Assembly: GCF_018394055.1 (NCBI RefSeq)
Contig: NZ_CP074441.1
Location: 1,302,001-1,366,000, forward strand
Source of the DNA: Weissella ceti
GTDB lineage: Bacteria > Bacillota > Bacilli > Lactobacillales > Lactobacillaceae
Direction: 5' to 3'
Length of the DNA stretch: 64,000 bases
Shown: positions 1-9,593 of the stretch, piece after piece
Layout: each line of letters opens with the position of its first letter
How positions within the stretch are numbered: the first letter of the stretch is position 1
Translations under genes and position numbers: made by a program
Notes under the pieces: model-generated
What the model was told of the DNA's origin: nothing
The model's input: the letters and a program-made list of their open reading frames with translations, nothing else
Database searches by the model: none

Positions 1-93
1 TTGAGCAGTAGTGCTACCGATTCCATATACATATGTCAATGCGATCACGATACGCTTATCGCGAGGCAAATCAACACCAGCAATACGAGCCAT
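1..93 (-). CDS. rpsM: 30S ribosomal protein uS13, 5' part only
   Basis: The first 31 codons of S13 read on the minus strand and run off the window edge. The start [14 protein letters not shown] and the following GIG motif are typical of the family, whose full length is about 121 residues. S13 lies in the head of the 30S subunit, contacts the P-site tRNA and forms bridges to the 50S. An AGGAGG-type ribosome binding site precedes the ATG. It follows rpmJ by 41 bases in the usual infA-rpmJ-rpsM order. Confidence 0.97.
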   Translation of the reverse strand, partial: MARIAGVDLPRDKRIVIALTYVYGIGSTTAQ

Positions 94-134
94 TACGATT
101 ACCTCCTATAAATTTTATATATTTTAAGGAAAAA

Positions 135-254
135 TTACTTTCCTTGACGTTGCTTGTGCTTTGGGTTTGCTGAGCAAATCACCATAACACGACCGTTACG
201 CTTGATAGTCTTACAACTATCGCACATAGGCTTAACAGATGGACGAACCTTCAT
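135..254 (-). CDS. rpmJ: 50S ribosomal protein bL36, zinc-ribbon type
   Basis: A 39-residue protein starting [15 protein letters not shown]. Cys11, Cys14, Cys27 and His33 give the C-x2-C...C...H zinc-ribbon pattern of the zinc-containing L36 form. L36 stabilises 23S rRNA near the base of the L7/L12 stalk. It lies between infA and rpsM as in most Firmicutes, 33 bases after infA, with a GGGGAGG ribosome binding site. The length matches the family norm of 37-38 residues closely. Confidence 0.97.
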   Translation of the reverse strand: MKVRPSVKPMCDSCKTIKRNGRVMVICSANPKHKQRQGK

Positions 255-287
255 GATATTTACCTCCCCTTGGGTTTTTTAACTTGA

Positions 288-506
288 CTATTTAATGTAG
301 CGGTATGTGATACGGCCCTTAGTCAAGTCGTATGGCGACATTTCTACCGTTACGCGATCACCGGGCAAGATACGAATGAAATTCTTACGGATCTTACCTG
401 ATACGTGAGCTAAAATTGTCGCTCCGTTTTCCAATTCAACGGTAAACATGGCATTTGGTAATGTTTCTTTAACAATACCAGAAATTTCAATAACATCTTT
501 GGCCAC
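288..506 (-). CDS. infA: Translation initiation factor IF-1, GTG start
   Basis: A complete 72-residue IF-1, a single S1/OB-fold domain that binds the A site of the 30S subunit during initiation. The normal length and the sequence ([14 protein letters not shown] start, [13 protein letters not shown] near the middle, GRITYR at the end) identify it. The start codon is GTG, set by a strong AAGGAGG nine bases upstream; no ATG is better placed. It is the first gene downstream of its own promoter (549-577), so infA-rpmJ-rpsM can be transcribed apart from the genes upstream. Confidence 0.97.
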   Translation of the reverse strand: MAKDVIEISGIVKETLPNAMFTVELENGATILAHVSGKIRKNFIRILPGDRVTVEMSPYDLTKGRITYRYIK

Positions 507-548
507 GTTGTTGCCTCCTTAGTGTGACATTGGAGAACGTAACAAGTC

Positions 549-577
549 ATTATAGCAGACAATATATATTTATTCAA
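549..577 (-). promoter_or_regulatory. Promoter for infA-rpmJ-rpsM
   Basis: On the minus strand TTGAAT (577-572) and a perfect TATAAT (554-549) are 17 bases apart, in the gap between adk and infA. The predicted transcript starts near 541, leaving a leader of about 35 bases. A 9-bp inverted repeat brackets the spacer and -35 box (556-564 and 582-590). Confidence 0.8.
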
Positions 578-590
578 CATTTATTGTCTG
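556..590. repeat. 9-bp inverted repeat around the infA promoter
   Basis: CAGACAATA at 556-564 and its perfect complement TATTGTCTG at 582-590 are separated by 17 A/T-rich bases. One arm abuts the -10 box and the other lies just upstream of the -35 box. No U-run follows, so it is a poor adk terminator. It may be an operator, or an RNA hairpin at the 3' end of the adk message. Confidence 0.5.
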
Positions 591-597
591 AGACTTA

Positions 598-1164
598 TTA
601 CCCTTCCAAATTATCAAGTACCTTTTCTACATCGGCGAACACTTGGCTAAGTTCACGTGTTCCGTCAATTTCATGCAAGATGTTTTTATCTGCATAGTAA
701 TCGGCGATAGGTTGTGTCAACTTTCCGTTAACATCCAAACGATTCTGAATAACTTCAGGTGTATCGTCTGCACGTCCGCGGGCCATCATACGTTCAACCA
801 ACACGTCGTTATCAGCTGTGAAATAAAGAACGCCGTCAATTGAGCGATCGTTCTTTGCCAACATAGTTTGCAATGCCTCAGCTTGGTCAATGTTACGTGG
901 ATAACCATCTAGAATGAATCCAGCTGATGTATCAGGTTGAGCCAAACGCTCTTCCACAATACCGTTCGTAACTGAATCGGGAACTAGGTTACCTGAGTCC
1001 ATGTAAGACTTAGCTTCCAAGCCCAATTCTGTTTCGTTCGCCATTGCTTCACGGAACATATCTCCAGTACTGATGTGCGGCAAGTTGTATGCTTCCACAA
1101 TCTTTGCAGCCTGAGTACCTTTTCCTACGCCTGGTAGTCCCAGGAGAATGATATTCTTGCTCAT
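598..1164 (-). CDS. adk: Adenylate kinase, short form without a zinc LID
   Basis: Interconverts ATP + AMP and 2 ADP. The P-loop G-L-P-G-V-G-K-G-T lies at residues 9-17 and the AMP-site motif DGYPR at 86-90. At 188 residues it is about 25-30 shorter than the usual long bacterial enzyme. The sequence goes straight from ARGR (128-131) into DDTPEVIQNR, so the roughly 30-residue LID domain and its zinc cysteines are replaced by a short loop, as in AK1-type enzymes. It overlaps the end of secY by 4 bases, the usual secY-adk coupling. Confidence 0.95.
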   Translation of the reverse strand: MSKNIILLGLPGVGKGTQAAKIVEAYNLPHISTGDMFREAMANETELGLEAKSYMDSGNLVPDSVTNGIVEERLAQPDTSAGFILDGYPRNIDQAEALQTMLAKNDRSIDGVLYFTADNDVLVERMMARGRADDTPEVIQNRLDVNGKLTQPIADYYADKNILHEIDGTRELSQVFADVEKVLDNLEG

Positions 1165-2468
1165 TTTGCTTCGACTCCTTCTTGAATAAATCCAACATAC
1201 TGTCGCTTCATCATCAATCCTTCAAGCTGGCGAATTAAGTCAATTGCGACACCAATAACGATCAAAATTGACGTTCCTGACATTGCAAGGTTACTGTCCA
1301 ACCCGAAGAAATAAGCGGCTAGGATTGGGGCCAAAGCGACAAATCCTAGGAATAGCGATCCGACTGATGATAAACGCAATAGAAGAGATGAAAGCCATTC
1401 TTCAGTTGCCTTACCAGGACGAACACCAACAATATAACTACCTTGCTTTTGCAAGTTCTCCGCAATCTTTTCAGGATTAATCTGAACGAAAGCGTAGAAG
1501 AATGTAAACAAGATAATAAGAGTGGTATACAAAATCCCACCTTGCAAAGTTTGCATGTCTAGGAATTGCATCGCCGTTGTATACCAACTAGCATCACCAA
1601 ACTTTCCCGCAAACAATTGTAGAATTGTTTGTGGTGTCACGATAAGTGACGAAGCAAAGATGACGGGAATCACACCAGCAACATTGACTTTCAAAGGTAA
1701 GTAAGACGTGCTTCCTGAACCCTTTGATTGTCGTGTATATTGCATTGGAATCTTGCGAATAGCTTGGTTAAACCAAGTAACAAAGCTAATCACAACGACA
1801 AAGATAATTGCCAATCCCAATAGGAAAGCCCAACCACGCGCTTGGTCAGGACTTGCGATAATGTGTTCCTTAAATAGTTGATACACATCTGCAGGGAATC
1901 GAGAAATGATTCCTGCAAAAATTAGCATTGAGACACCTTGCCCAAGACCACGGTCTGTGATCATATCACCCAACCAGACAGCGAACATAGTTCCTGCTGT
2001 TAGGATGAAGCCGATCAAGATGTAAGTCTTAGTATCTGGTGTTGTCACCAAATTAACCTGACTCAATTGATTAAATCCTGCCGTGATACCAATAGATTGG
2101 ACAAACGCCAGAATAATAGTCAAATAGCGGGTCACTTGGTTCAACTTACGTCGACCAACTTCACCTTGTTTTGACCATTCAACAAATCGTGGCACAATAT
2201 CCATTTGTAGGAGCTGTACCACGATCTGTGCTGTAACGTATGGTGAAACTCCCATTGCGAACAATGAGTAATTAGTTAAACCACCACCGCTAAACATATT
2301 CAAAATGCTGCCGAGCCCAGAATTTGCAACTTCACTTAGTGCCATAGTATTAATACCAGGAATGGTAATATGAGCACCTAATCGGTAAACAATCAGTATC
2401 AATAAGGTAAACAACAACTTGTTACGGATGTCCTTTTCCTTAAGTGAGTTGAGCACGGTTTTTAGCAT
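1161..2468 (-). CDS. secY: Protein translocase channel subunit SecY
   Basis: The 435-residue core of the SecYEG membrane channel. Ten hydrophobic segments are visible from about residue 18 to 410. The region near GQGVSMLIFAGI (about residues 175-190), the loop with MQYTRQSKGSGSTSYLPLKVN, and the cytoplasmic KIAENLQKQGSYI loop are typical of the family. Its ATG shares a base with the rplO stop (TAATG), so the two are translationally coupled, and it overlaps adk downstream. This is the usual last part of the spc operon. Confidence 0.98.
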   Translation of the reverse strand: MLKTVLNSLKEKDIRNKLLFTLLILIVYRLGAHITIPGINTMALSEVANSGLGSILNMFSGGGLTNYSLFAMGVSPYVTAQIVVQLLQMDIVPRFVEWSKQGEVGRRKLNQVTRYLTIILAFVQSIGITAGFNQLSQVNLVTTPDTKTYILIGFILTAGTMFAVWLGDMITDRGLGQGVSMLIFAGIISRFPADVYQLFKEHIIASPDQARGWAFLLGLAIIFVVVISFVTWFNQAIRKIPMQYTRQSKGSGSTSYLPLKVNVAGVIPVIFASSLIVTPQTILQLFAGKFGDASWYTTAMQFLDMQTLQGGILYTTLIILFTFFYAFVQINPEKIAENLQKQGSYIVGVRPGKATEEWLSSLLLRLSSVGSLFLGFVALAPILAAYFFGLDSNLAMSGTSILIVIGVAIDLIRQLEGLMMKRQYVGFIQEGVEAK

Positions 2469-2902
2469 TAGATCACCTCTGTCTTACCACCAGCAGCTTC
2501 AATAGCTGTTACTGCTGTTGCTGAGAACTTGTGAGCCTTAACAGTCAATGACTTAGTCAATTCACCGTTAGCCAAGATCTTGATGCCGCTCAATTCGTTC
2601 TTAACGATTCCAGCTTCTACCAACAATGCTGGTGTAACTTCTGAACCGTTATCGAATTGATTCAACACGTCAAGGTTTACTACAGCGTATTCCTTGCGGT
2701 TGATGTTAGTAAATCCACGCTTTGGGATACGACGGAACAAAGGCATTTGTCCCCCTTCAAATCCCATACGTACCTTACCACGAGCCTTTTGACCTTTTTG
2801 ACCACGTCCAGCAGTCTTACCATTACCTGATGATTCACCACGTCCGACACGGTTGCGGACCTTACGTGAACCTTCAGCTACTTGGAGTTCATTAAGCTTC
2901 AT
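2468..2902 (-). CDS. rplO: 50S ribosomal protein uL15
   Basis: A 144-residue L15, which binds 23S rRNA late in 50S assembly. The N-terminal part is rich in glycine, arginine and lysine ([24 protein letters not shown], residues about 20-43) and the globular C-terminal part ends at [13 protein letters not shown]. The stop codon overlaps the secY start. It lies 34 bases after rpmD, as in the standard spc operon order. Confidence 0.98.
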   Translation of the reverse strand: MKLNELQVAEGSRKVRNRVGRGESSGNGKTAGRGQKGQKARGKVRMGFEGGQMPLFRRIPKRGFTNINRKEYAVVNLDVLNQFDNGSEVTPALLVEAGIVKNELSGIKILANGELTKSLTVKAHKFSATAVTAIEAAGGKTEVI

Positions 2903-2936
2903 TAGGTTGTACCTCCTTCAGAGCAATCTGTTCAGC

Positions 2937-3122
2937 TTACTTAACTACTTCAACAGTAATCAAGTGAGCAATCTTAAATAGTGCACCACGCGTTGCAGCG
3001 TTATCAGGCAATACGGCTGATGAGTTCACTTTGTTCAAACCAAGTGACTTAACAATCGCACGTTGATTTGGCTTACGGTGAGCAGCACTCTTAACAAGTG
3101 TAACCTTTACTTGATCGGTCAT
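2937..3122 (-). CDS. rpmD: 50S ribosomal protein uL30
   Basis: A complete 61-residue L30 with the family pattern: a beta strand ([13 protein letters not shown]), then [16 protein letters not shown], and a final strand [10 protein letters not shown]30 is a small 50S protein. It lies between rpsE and rplO with 12 and 34 bases of spacing and its own AGGAGG-type site. Confidence 0.97.
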   Translation of the reverse strand: MTDQVKVTLVKSAAHRKPNQRAIVKSLGLNKVNSSAVLPDNAATRGALFKIAHLITVEVVK

Positions 3123-3134
3123 TTGTCTGCCTCC

Positions 3135-3638
3135 TTAATCTGCCAAGTGCTCAAGTGAGACTTGACGCAACTCAGCAACTTCTTCAGCGTTCTTCAATGA
3201 TTGAATAGCTTCAAAAGTTGCGCGTACAACGTTGATTGGTGTTGATGAACCTAGAGACTTTGCAGTCACGTCAGCAACTCCAGCCAATTCCAATACGGCA
3301 CGAGCAGCACCACCGGCTGCCACTCCAGAACCTTCAGCGGCTGGCTTCAATAGAATGCGGCCACCGTCGAAGACACCCAAAGTAGAGTGAGGAAGGGTCG
3401 TACCAACAGTTGGAACAGAGATAATGTTACGCTTTGCGTCTTCAATCGCCTTACGGATTGCTTCAGGCACTTCTTGCGCCTTACCAGTTCCGAAACCAAC
3501 GTGTCCATTGCGGTCACCAACTACTACAAGAGCTGCGAAACGTAGACGACGTCCACCCTTAACAACTTTTGTAACACGGTTAATACCAACAACGTTTTCT
3601 TCTAGTTCGCCTAGCGTTTTTGGATCGATATAAGCCAT
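3135..3638 (-). CDS. rpsE: 30S ribosomal protein uS5
   Basis: A 167-residue S5. The N-terminal double-stranded-RNA-binding fold includes [22 protein letters not shown] (about 20-41) followed by [20 protein letters not shown]. The second domain contains [20 protein letters not shown]5 lines the mRNA entry tunnel, takes part in decoding accuracy, and is a known site of spectinomycin-resistance mutations in its first loop. Order and spacing (rplR, rpsE, rpmD) are standard. Confidence 0.98.
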   Translation of the reverse strand: MAYIDPKTLGELEENVVGINRVTKVVKGGRRLRFAALVVVGDRNGHVGFGTGKAQEVPEAIRKAIEDAKRNIISVPTVGTTLPHSTLGVFDGGRILLKPAAEGSGVAAGGAARAVLELAGVADVTAKSLGSSTPINVVRATFEAIQSLKNAEEVAELRQVSLEHLAD

Positions 3639-3656
3639 TTTAATTTCCTCCTTCCC

Positions 3657-4013
3657 TTAGAACTTCAAACCAGCTTCACGAGCAGCTTCGGCCAAGGCTT
3701 GTACACGTCCGTGGTATAGGTAACCACCACGGTCAAATACTACAACTTCGATGTTAGCGGCCTTAGCGCGCTCTGCGATCAAAGCTCCAACCTTAGAAGC
3801 TTGCTCAGTCTTTGGAGCAGTCTCAACTGACTTGTCCAAAGTTGAGGCACTAGCAAGCGTCACACCCGCTACGTCATCAATTAATTGAGCGTAGATGTTC
3901 TTGTTAGAACGGTAAACGTTCAAGCGTGGGCGCTCTGCAGTACCAGAAATCTTACCACGAACACGAGTGTGTCGGTGTTGACGCACTTTATTCTTGTCTG
4001 ACTTCGTAATCAT
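3657..4013 (-). CDS. rplR: 50S ribosomal protein uL18
   Basis: A 118-residue L18, which binds 5S rRNA together with L5 and places it in the central protuberance. The basic N-terminus ([16 protein letters not shown]) is followed by [16 protein letters not shown] and the C-terminal [24 protein letters not shown], all typical. The 91-base gap to rplF is the longest between spc-operon genes here and contains only small GC-rich inverted repeats. Confidence 0.98.
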   Translation of the reverse strand: MITKSDKNKVRQHRHTRVRGKISGTAERPRLNVYRSNKNIYAQLIDDVAGVTLASASTLDKSVETAPKTEQASKVGALIAERAKAANIEVVVFDRGGYLYHGRVQALAEAAREAGLKF

Positions 4014-4104
4014 TGTTCGTAACCTCGTTTTTCAAATAAATTGAAAGATATACGGATAAGTAAATCGGGAACGTTGCTTGTCCCGTCTCAGCCAATGGCT
4101 AAGA

Positions 4105-4641
4105 TTACTTACCAGTCTTACCTTCCTTACGTGCAACGTGTTCGTTTTCGTAACGAATACCCTTACCCTTGTATGGTTCAGGTGGACGTACGGCGCGGAT
4201 TTCAGCAGCCAAGTCTCCGACTAGTTGCTTGTTGATTCCTGAGATGACAATTGTCAATGTGTCAGGAACTTCCACTGTCAAACCTTCACGGGCCTCAAAG
4301 TTAACTGGGTGTGAGTAACCAACGCTCAATACAAGGTCTGATCCTTGCATTGCGGCACGGTAACCAACACCGACAAGCTTCAAAGTCTTCTTGAAACCTT
4401 CTGAGACACCCTCAACCATGTTAGCAACATTGGCGCGAGTTGTTCCGTGAAGTGCCTTAATACGACCTTCGTCTGATGGACGTGTGAAAGTAACTTCTGT
4501 ACCTTCAACGTTAAATCCAATTTCAGGCGCGATTTCGCGTGAAAGAGTTCCCTTAGGACCCTTAACAGTAACAACGTTACCTTCACGTGAGATTTCAACG
4601 CCAGCTGGCAAAGTCAAAACTTTGTTACCAATACGACTCAT
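4105..4641 (-). CDS. rplF: 50S ribosomal protein uL6
   Basis: A 178-residue L6 made of two similar domains; it lies near the GTPase-associated centre of the 50S. The start [15 protein letters not shown] and the C-terminal signature [16 protein letters not shown] (about residues 152-167) are diagnostic. It follows rpsH by 30 bases, in the normal order. Confidence 0.98.
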   Translation of the reverse strand: MSRIGNKVLTLPAGVEISREGNVVTVKGPKGTLSREIAPEIGFNVEGTEVTFTRPSDEGRIKALHGTTRANVANMVEGVSEGFKKTLKLVGVGYRAAMQGSDLVLSVGYSHPVNFEAREGLTVEVPDTLTIVISGINKQLVGDLAAEIRAVRPPEPYKGKGIRYENEHVARKEGKTGK

Positions 4642-4671
4642 GTGTAGACACCTCCTATATTAGTTTTTATA

Positions 4672-5070
4672 TTACCAAACGTAAGCTAATACTTCGCCAC
4701 CAATACCCTTGGCGCGAGCTTCTTTGTCGGTGATAACACCTTCTGAAGTTGAAATGATAGCAGTTCCCAATCCGTTCAATACCTTAGGCACAGCATCTGA
4801 CTTTACGTATGAACGCAATCCTGGCTTTGAAATACGCTTCAAACCAGTGATAACACGTTCCTTGTCAGAACCATACTTAAGGAAAACACGGATGACACCT
4901 TGCTTGTCATCTTCAATGTATTCAACGTCACGAACATATCCTTCATTCTTTAGAATTTCGGCGATGTCCATCTTGATCTTTGATGCAGGTACTAGAACTG
5001 AATCGTGACGAACCATGTTGGCGTTACGAATACGAGTCAAAAAATCTGCAATTGGGTCAGTCATTGACAT
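4672..5070 (-). CDS. rpsH: 30S ribosomal protein uS8
   Basis: A 132-residue S8. The start [17 protein letters not shown] and the C-terminal motif [20 protein letters not shown] are diagnostic. S8 binds the central domain of 16S rRNA early in assembly and represses the spc operon in E. coli; whether that applies here is unknown. The gene directly follows rplE with only 41 bases between them, so the rpsN gene commonly found there is absent. Confidence 0.98.
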   Translation of the reverse strand: MSMTDPIADFLTRIRNANMVRHDSVLVPASKIKMDIAEILKNEGYVRDVEYIEDDKQGVIRVFLKYGSDKERVITGLKRISKPGLRSYVKSDAVPKVLNGLGTAIISTSEGVITDKEARAKGIGGEVLAYVW

Positions 5071-5111
5071 TGGTTTTCCTCCTGTAATTAAATGTTTTAA
5101 TCAGTAAATGA

Positions 5112-5654
5112 TTACTTAGCGAAAGGCATACCCATTTGAGTAAGCAATTCACGACCTTCTTCGTCTGTGTTGGCAGTCGTCACAATGACGATGTCCAAAC
5201 CACGAACACGGTTAACGTTATCGTAATCAATTTCTGGGAAAATTAGTTGTTCACGGATTCCTAGAGTGTAGTTTCCACGACCATCAAAGGCCTTTGGTGA
5301 AACTCCACGGAAGTCACGAACACGTGGCAATGAAATGTTAACCAACTTGTCTAAGAAGTCGTACATACGTTCACCACGCAAAGTAACCTTAGTACCGATT
5401 GCCATACCTTCACGCAAACGGAAGCCAGCGATTGACTTCTTAGCGCGAGTGATAACTGGCTTTTGACCAGCAATCAATTCAAGTTCAGCAACAGCTTCAT
5501 CCAAGTTCTTTGAGTTAGAAACAGCGTCACCAACACCCATGTTCAAAACGATCTTTTCGATCTTAGGTGCTTGCATGATTGAAGTGTAGTTAAACTTTTC
5601 GATCAACGCAGGTGTCACTTCGCTAACGTATTGTTCCTTTAAGCGATTTGCCAT
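5112..5654 (-). CDS. rplE: 50S ribosomal protein uL5
   Basis: A 180-residue L5, which binds 5S rRNA and contacts the P-site tRNA. The family signature [15 protein letters not shown] (about 31-45), the segment [15 protein letters not shown] and the C-terminal [15 protein letters not shown] are all present. It is preceded by rplX (29 bases). The next gene is rpsH rather than rpsN. Confidence 0.98.
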   Translation of the reverse strand: MANRLKEQYVSEVTPALIEKFNYTSIMQAPKIEKIVLNMGVGDAVSNSKNLDEAVAELELIAGQKPVITRAKKSIAGFRLREGMAIGTKVTLRGERMYDFLDKLVNISLPRVRDFRGVSPKAFDGRGNYTLGIREQLIFPEIDYDNVNRVRGLDIVIVTTANTDEEGRELLTQMGMPFAK

Positions 5655-5683
5655 GATAATGATTTCCTCCTTTCACCTAAAAA

Positions 5684-5992
5684 TTATGCTAAAGTCTTTC
5701 CAGACTTCTTTGCGTAACGTACCTTCTTACCATCTTCAACCTTGTAACCAATCTTTGTTGGTTCGTTAGTAGAAGGGTCAAGCAATTGTACGTTTGAAAC
5801 GTGGATAGGAGCTTCTAGCTCAATAATTCCACCTTGTGGGTATTGGTTATTTGGCTTTTGGTGCTTCTTAATCTTGTTCACACCTTCCACAACAACACGG
5901 TCTTGAGTCTTCAACGTCTTTGTAACAACGCCTTCCTTACCCTTGTCCTTGCCGGCGATAACCATAACCTTGTCACCAGTCTTTACAAACAT
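5684..5992 (-). CDS. rplX: 50S ribosomal protein uL24
   Basis: A 102-residue L24, one of the two proteins that start 50S assembly, sited at the peptide exit. The KOW motif is visible at the N-terminus ([19 protein letters not shown], residues 5-23), followed by NKIKKHQKP and the [15 protein letters not shown] strand. Standard length; 33 bases after rplN. Confidence 0.98.
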   Translation of the reverse strand: MFVKTGDKVMVIAGKDKGKEGVVTKTLKTQDRVVVEGVNKIKKHQKPNNQYPQGGIIELEAPIHVSNVQLLDPSTNEPTKIGYKVEDGKKVRYAKKSGKTLA

Positions 5993-6025
5993 GCGAGGCT
6001 TCCTCCTTGATTTAGTGATGGTAAA

Positions 6026-6394
6026 TTACAATACTTCAGGTGCCAATGACACGATTCGCATGTAATCACTGTCACGCAATTCACGCGCAACAGGTCCGAA
6101 AATACGAGTACCAACTGGGCTCTTGTCATCCTTGACGATAACTGCAGCGTTTTCGTCAAACTTGATGTATGAACCGTCAGTACGGTGAACTCCTGAAACG
6201 GTACGAACGATAACGGCCTTAACGACGTCACCCTTCTTTACAGTACCACCAGGGATAGCTTGCTTAACAGTTGCGACGATCATGTCACCGATACCGGCGA
6301 ACTTGCGACCTGATCCACCCAAAACCTTAATAGTTAGGATCTCACGGGCACCTGAATTGTCAGCAACCTTCAAACGACTCTCTTGTTGAATCAC
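6026..6394 (-). CDS. rplN: 50S ribosomal protein uL14
   Basis: A 122-residue L14 starting [17 protein letters not shown], with the C-terminal [14 protein letters not shown] motif. L14 lies at the subunit interface and forms bridge B8 to 16S rRNA; it is also where the silencing factor RsfS binds in other bacteria. Exact family length; order rpsQ-rplN-rplX is standard. Confidence 0.99.
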   Translation of the reverse strand: MIQQESRLKVADNSGAREILTIKVLGGSGRKFAGIGDMIVATVKQAIPGGTVKKGDVVKAVIVRTVSGVHRTDGSYIKFDENAAVIVKDDKSPVGTRIFGPVARELRDSDYMRIVSLAPEVL

Positions 6395-6438
6395 GATTTT
6401 GTCCTCCTTCCGTTATTGGTAAGATTCGAGATTAACGA

Positions 6439-6705
6439 TTAGATAATAACAGCCTTCTCGACGATTTCTACCAAACGGAAGCGCTTTGTAGCTGATGTTG
6501 GACGCGTCTCCATGATGCGTACAATATCACCTTGCTTAGCTTCGTTGTTCTCGTCGTGAGCCTTAAACTTCTTCGTGTACTTAACACGCTTACCATATAC
6601 AGGATGGTTCTTGTAAGTTTCGATGGCAACAGTGATTGTCTTATCCATCTTATCTGAAACTACGCGTCCTTGGTAAACTTTACGTGCGTTACGATTTTCA
6701 GTCAT
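6439..6705 (-). CDS. rpsQ: 30S ribosomal protein uS17
   Basis: An 88-residue S17 with an OB-fold. [18 protein letters not shown] near the start and [25 protein letters not shown] near the end are diagnostic. It binds 16S rRNA early in 30S assembly. It lies 19 bases after rpmC. Confidence 0.98.
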   Translation of the reverse strand: MTENRNARKVYQGRVVSDKMDKTITVAIETYKNHPVYGKRVKYTKKFKAHDENNEAKQGDIVRIMETRPTSATKRFRLVEIVEKAVII

Positions 6706-6724
6706 ATCGGTCTCCTCTCCTAGT

Positions 6725-6931
6725 CTACTTGTTTAGTTCGTCTTGACGAATGGCAGTCTTGATACGCGCAATTTGCTTACGTACTTCAGCCAAACGCGCT
6801 GTGTTTTCAAGTTGACCAGTGGCTAGTTGGAAGCGTAGGTTAAACAATTCTTCCTTGTAGGCCTTTTCCTTGGCAACCAATTCAACAGTACTTAGACCCT
6901 TGATTTCGTTTTTTAGATCCTTGATCTTCAT
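6725..6931 (-). CDS. rpmC: 50S ribosomal protein uL29
   Basis: A 68-residue two-helix protein. MKIKDLKNE at the start and the [16 protein letters not shown] helix are typical of L29, which sits beside the peptide exit tunnel and helps form the docking site for trigger factor and SRP. The start overlaps the rplP stop (TAATG), a sign of translational coupling. Confidence 0.98.
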   Translation of the reverse strand: MKIKDLKNEIKGLSTVELVAKEKAYKEELFNLRFQLATGQLENTARLAEVRKQIARIKTAIRQDELNK

Positions 6932-7350
6932 TATTCACCCTCCATTTGGCGAGTCACGATTTTAGTTCGGACTGGCAACTTGTTAGATGCAAGACGCAAG
7001 GCTTCGCGGGCGACTTCTTCTGAAACTCCACCAACTTCGAACATAACAGTTCCACGCTTGACAGGTGCAACCCATCCTTCTGGAGAACCCTTACCGTTAC
7101 CCATACGTACACCAACACCCTTAGAAGTGTATGACAAGTGTGGGTAGATCTTGATCCAAACTTGACCACCACGCTTCATGTGACGTGTCATTGCAATACG
7201 AGCAGCTTCGATTTGACGATTAGTAATCCAGTGTGAACTCGTGGCTTGTAGTCCGAATTCACCGAAAGATACCTCGCGTCCACCCTTCGCTTCGCCGCGC
7301 ATGCGACCACGATGTGGACGACGGTACTTTACACGCTTTGGTACTAGCAT
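6931..7350 (-). CDS. rplP: 50S ribosomal protein uL16
   Basis: A 139-residue L16, which helps place the A-site tRNA near the peptidyl-transferase centre. The start at 7350 ([15 protein letters not shown]) is the conserved family start and has the AGGAG of the rpsC end in front; a longer in-frame reading to 7425 lies inside rpsC and was rejected. The motif [15 protein letters not shown] lies near the middle. It starts one base after the rpsC stop and overlaps rpmC. Confidence 0.98.
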   Translation of the reverse strand: MLVPKRVKYRRPHRGRMRGEAKGGREVSFGEFGLQATSSHWITNRQIEAARIAMTRHMKRGGQVWIKIYPHLSYTSKGVGVRMGNGKGSPEGWVAPVKRGTVMFEVGGVSEEVAREALRLASNKLPVRTKIVTRQMEGE

Positions 7351-7351
7351 G

Positions 7352-8020
7352 TTACTCGCCTCCTTGCTTCTTAACTGACTTCTTTTCTGGCAAAACATCT
7401 CCACGGTAAATCCAAGTTTTAACACCTAGTTGACCGAAAGTTGTTGTTGCTTCGTCCCATGAATAGTCGATGTCTGCACGCAATGTGTGTAGAGGCACCG
7501 TTCCTTCAGTATATTGTTCAATACGAGCAATATCTGCACCATTCAAACGACCAGAAACTTGAACCTTGATACCCTTGGCACCTGAACGCATTGCACGTTG
7601 CATTGCACCACGCATAGCGCGACGGAAAGCAACACGGCGTTCTAGATCACCAGCGATTTGTTGACCAACTAGCTTGGCTTCCAAATCAGGCTTCTTAATC
7701 TCAATGATGTTGATGTGAACACGTTCACCCTTGGCAACCATCTTAGAAAGTTGGTTACGCAATGCATCAACTTCTGATCCACCCTTACCAATAACCATAC
7801 CTGGCTTTGCAGTGTGGATTGAGATGTTTACACGGTTAGCTGTACGTTCAATTTCAATACGTGAAACTGAAGAGTCAGCCAACTTAGTCTCGATATACTT
7901 ACGTAGCTTAGTATCTTCTAGAAGATTAGCTGCGAAGTCCTTCTTGTCTGCGTACCACTTGGCATCCCAATCGCGGATGACACCGACACGAAAACCGGTT
8001 GGGTTAATCTTTTGACCCAT
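7352..8020 (-). CDS. rpsC: 30S ribosomal protein uS3
   Basis: A 222-residue S3. [13 protein letters not shown] is the conserved start. The KH domain carries [14 protein letters not shown] (about 78-92), and the C-terminal domain has [20 protein letters not shown]3 forms part of the mRNA entry channel and helps mRNA unwinding. The gene ends one base before rplP, which it likely couples translationally. Confidence 0.99.
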   Translation of the reverse strand: MGQKINPTGFRVGVIRDWDAKWYADKKDFAANLLEDTKLRKYIETKLADSSVSRIEIERTANRVNISIHTAKPGMVIGKGGSEVDALRNQLSKMVAKGERVHINIIEIKKPDLEAKLVGQQIAGDLERRVAFRRAMRGAMQRAMRSGAKGIKVQVSGRLNGADIARIEQYTEGTVPLHTLRADIDYSWDEATTTFGQLGVKTWIYRGDVLPEKKSVKKQGGE

Positions 8021-8033
8021 GACTCAATCCTCC

Positions 8034-8381
8034 TTACTTTTCTGATACCACAATAGTAATGTGGCTTGTACGCTTGTTGATCGCTGAAGCTGATCCCTTG
8101 GCACGAGGACGGAAACGCTTTAGCGTTGGTCCTTCGTTAGCAAAGGCTTCGGCAACAACTAGATCTTCACGATCCATTGAAAAGTTGTTCTCAGCGTTAG
8201 CAACTGCTGAGTTCAACACCTTATATACATCTAATGAAGAGTGGTTTGGCAAGAATTCTAGAATTGCAAATGCCTCTGCCACTGACTTCCCACGAACTTG
8301 GTCAAGCACAAGGCGGACCTTACGTGGTGCGACACGAACAGTGTTTGCTGTGGCGCGTGCTGACGTGATTTGTTCAGCCAT
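8034..8381 (-). CDS. rplV: 50S ribosomal protein uL22
   Basis: A 115-residue L22, whose beta hairpin lines the peptide exit tunnel near the macrolide site. The start at 8381 ([21 protein letters not shown]) is chosen because the longer frame reaching 8534 lies within rpsS and a good AGGAGG site precedes 8381. The hairpin region [18 protein letters not shown] lies at about 90-107. Confidence 0.98.
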   Translation of the reverse strand: MAEQITSARATANTVRVAPRKVRLVLDQVRGKSVAEAFAILEFLPNHSSLDVYKVLNSAVANAENNFSMDREDLVVAEAFANEGPTLKRFRPRAKGSASAINKRTSHITIVVSEK

Positions 8382-8397
8382 TGTATTGTCCTCCTTA

Positions 8398-8679
8398 TTA
8401 CTTACGCTTAGTCTTCTTATCGTCTGCTGCGTGTCCACGGAATGTACGTGTTGGAACGAATTCACCCAACTTGTGTCCAACCATATCTTCTTGGACCAAA
8501 ACTGGAACGTGCTTACGTCCATCATAAACAGCAAAAGTCAATCCGATAAAGCTAGGAAAAATTGTTGAACGACGTGACCATGTCTTGATAACGGCTTGCT
8601 TTTCTGAAGCGTTAGCGGCTTCAACCTTCTTCAACAAGCTAGCGTCAGCAAAAGGTCCCTTTTTCAAGCTACGACTCAT
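8398..8679 (-). CDS. rpsS: 30S ribosomal protein uS19
   Basis: A 93-residue S19, complete. [10 protein letters not shown] at the start and [16 protein letters not shown] near the end are diagnostic. S19 pairs with S13 in the 30S head and contacts the 50S. It lies between rplB (53 bases) and rplV (16 bases). Confidence 0.99.
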   Translation of the reverse strand: MSRSLKKGPFADASLLKKVEAANASEKQAVIKTWSRRSTIFPSFIGLTFAVYDGRKHVPVLVQEDMVGHKLGEFVPTRTFRGHAADDKKTKRK

Positions 8680-8732
8680 GATTGAGTCCTCCTCTCGATT
8701 GCTATACTATACTAAGTCGAAATCGACTTAGA

Positions 8733-9566
8733 TTACTTACCCTTACGACCACGAACGATAAACTTGCTTGAGCGAGCATTAACGTTACGAGTCTTCTTAC
8801 CGGCAGTCTTCTTACCCCATGGTGACAATGGTGAAGGACGTCCGATAGGAGCCTTACCTTCTCCACCACCGTGTGGGTGATCGTTAGGGTTCATTACTGA
8901 TCCACGAACTGTTGGACGCTTACCACGCCAACGGTTACGACCAGCCTTACCCCAGTTGATCAATGAGTGTTGTTCGTTTCCGACAACACCGATAGTTGCA
9001 CGGCAAGTTGCCAAGATCATACGTACTTCACCAGATTGTAGGCGAACAAGTACGTACTTTCCTTCCTTACCCAAAACTTGGGCTGACGCTCCAGCTGAAC
9101 GTACCAATTGTCCACCCTTACCAGGCTTCAATTCGATGTTGTGGATTTGCGTTCCGTCAGGAATGTTTGACAAAGGCATTGCGTTTCCGACCTTGATGTC
9201 GGCTTCAGGACCTGATTCGATAACAGTGTTAACTTCTAGTCCCTTAGGCGCCAAGATGTAAGCCTTAACTCCGTCAGTGTAGTGAAGAAGCGCGATGTTA
9301 GCAGTACGGTTTGGATCGTATTCGATCGCGATAACCTTGGCTGGAACATCATCCTTGTTACGCTTAAAGTCGATAACACGGTATTGACGCTTGTGTCCAC
9401 CACCACGGTGACGAACAGTCATGTGACCGTAGGCGTTACGTCCACCAGTACTTGACTTTGAATCTAGCAAAGTCTTTTCTGGCGTAGTCTTTGTGATTTC
9501 AGAAAAATCTGAACCAGTCATATTACGACGACCGTTTGTGGTTGGTTTGAATTTCTTGATAGCCAC
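8733..9566 (-). CDS. rplB: 50S ribosomal protein uL2
   Basis: A 277-residue L2, needed for subunit association and peptidyl-transferase activity. [17 protein letters not shown] at the start, [14 protein letters not shown] in the OB domain, and the universally conserved [18 protein letters not shown] segment with its key histidine (about 219-236) are present. Typical length; flanked by rplW and rpsS. Confidence 0.99.
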   Translation of the reverse strand: MAIKKFKPTTNGRRNMTGSDFSEITKTTPEKTLLDSKSSTGGRNAYGHMTVRHRGGGHKRQYRVIDFKRNKDDVPAKVIAIEYDPNRTANIALLHYTDGVKAYILAPKGLEVNTVIESGPEADIKVGNAMPLSNIPDGTQIHNIELKPGKGGQLVRSAGASAQVLGKEGKYVLVRLQSGEVRMILATCRATIGVVGNEQHSLINWGKAGRNRWRGKRPTVRGSVMNPNDHPHGGGEGKAPIGRPSPLSPWGKKTAGKKTRNVNARSSKFIVRGRKGK

Positions 9567-9593
9567 GCTAATTTCCTCCTAATTTATTTTTTA

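Noticed and set aside
8382-8534. Longer N-terminus of L22
   Set aside because: It overlaps rpsS in another frame, and the family start with AGGAGG is at 8381.
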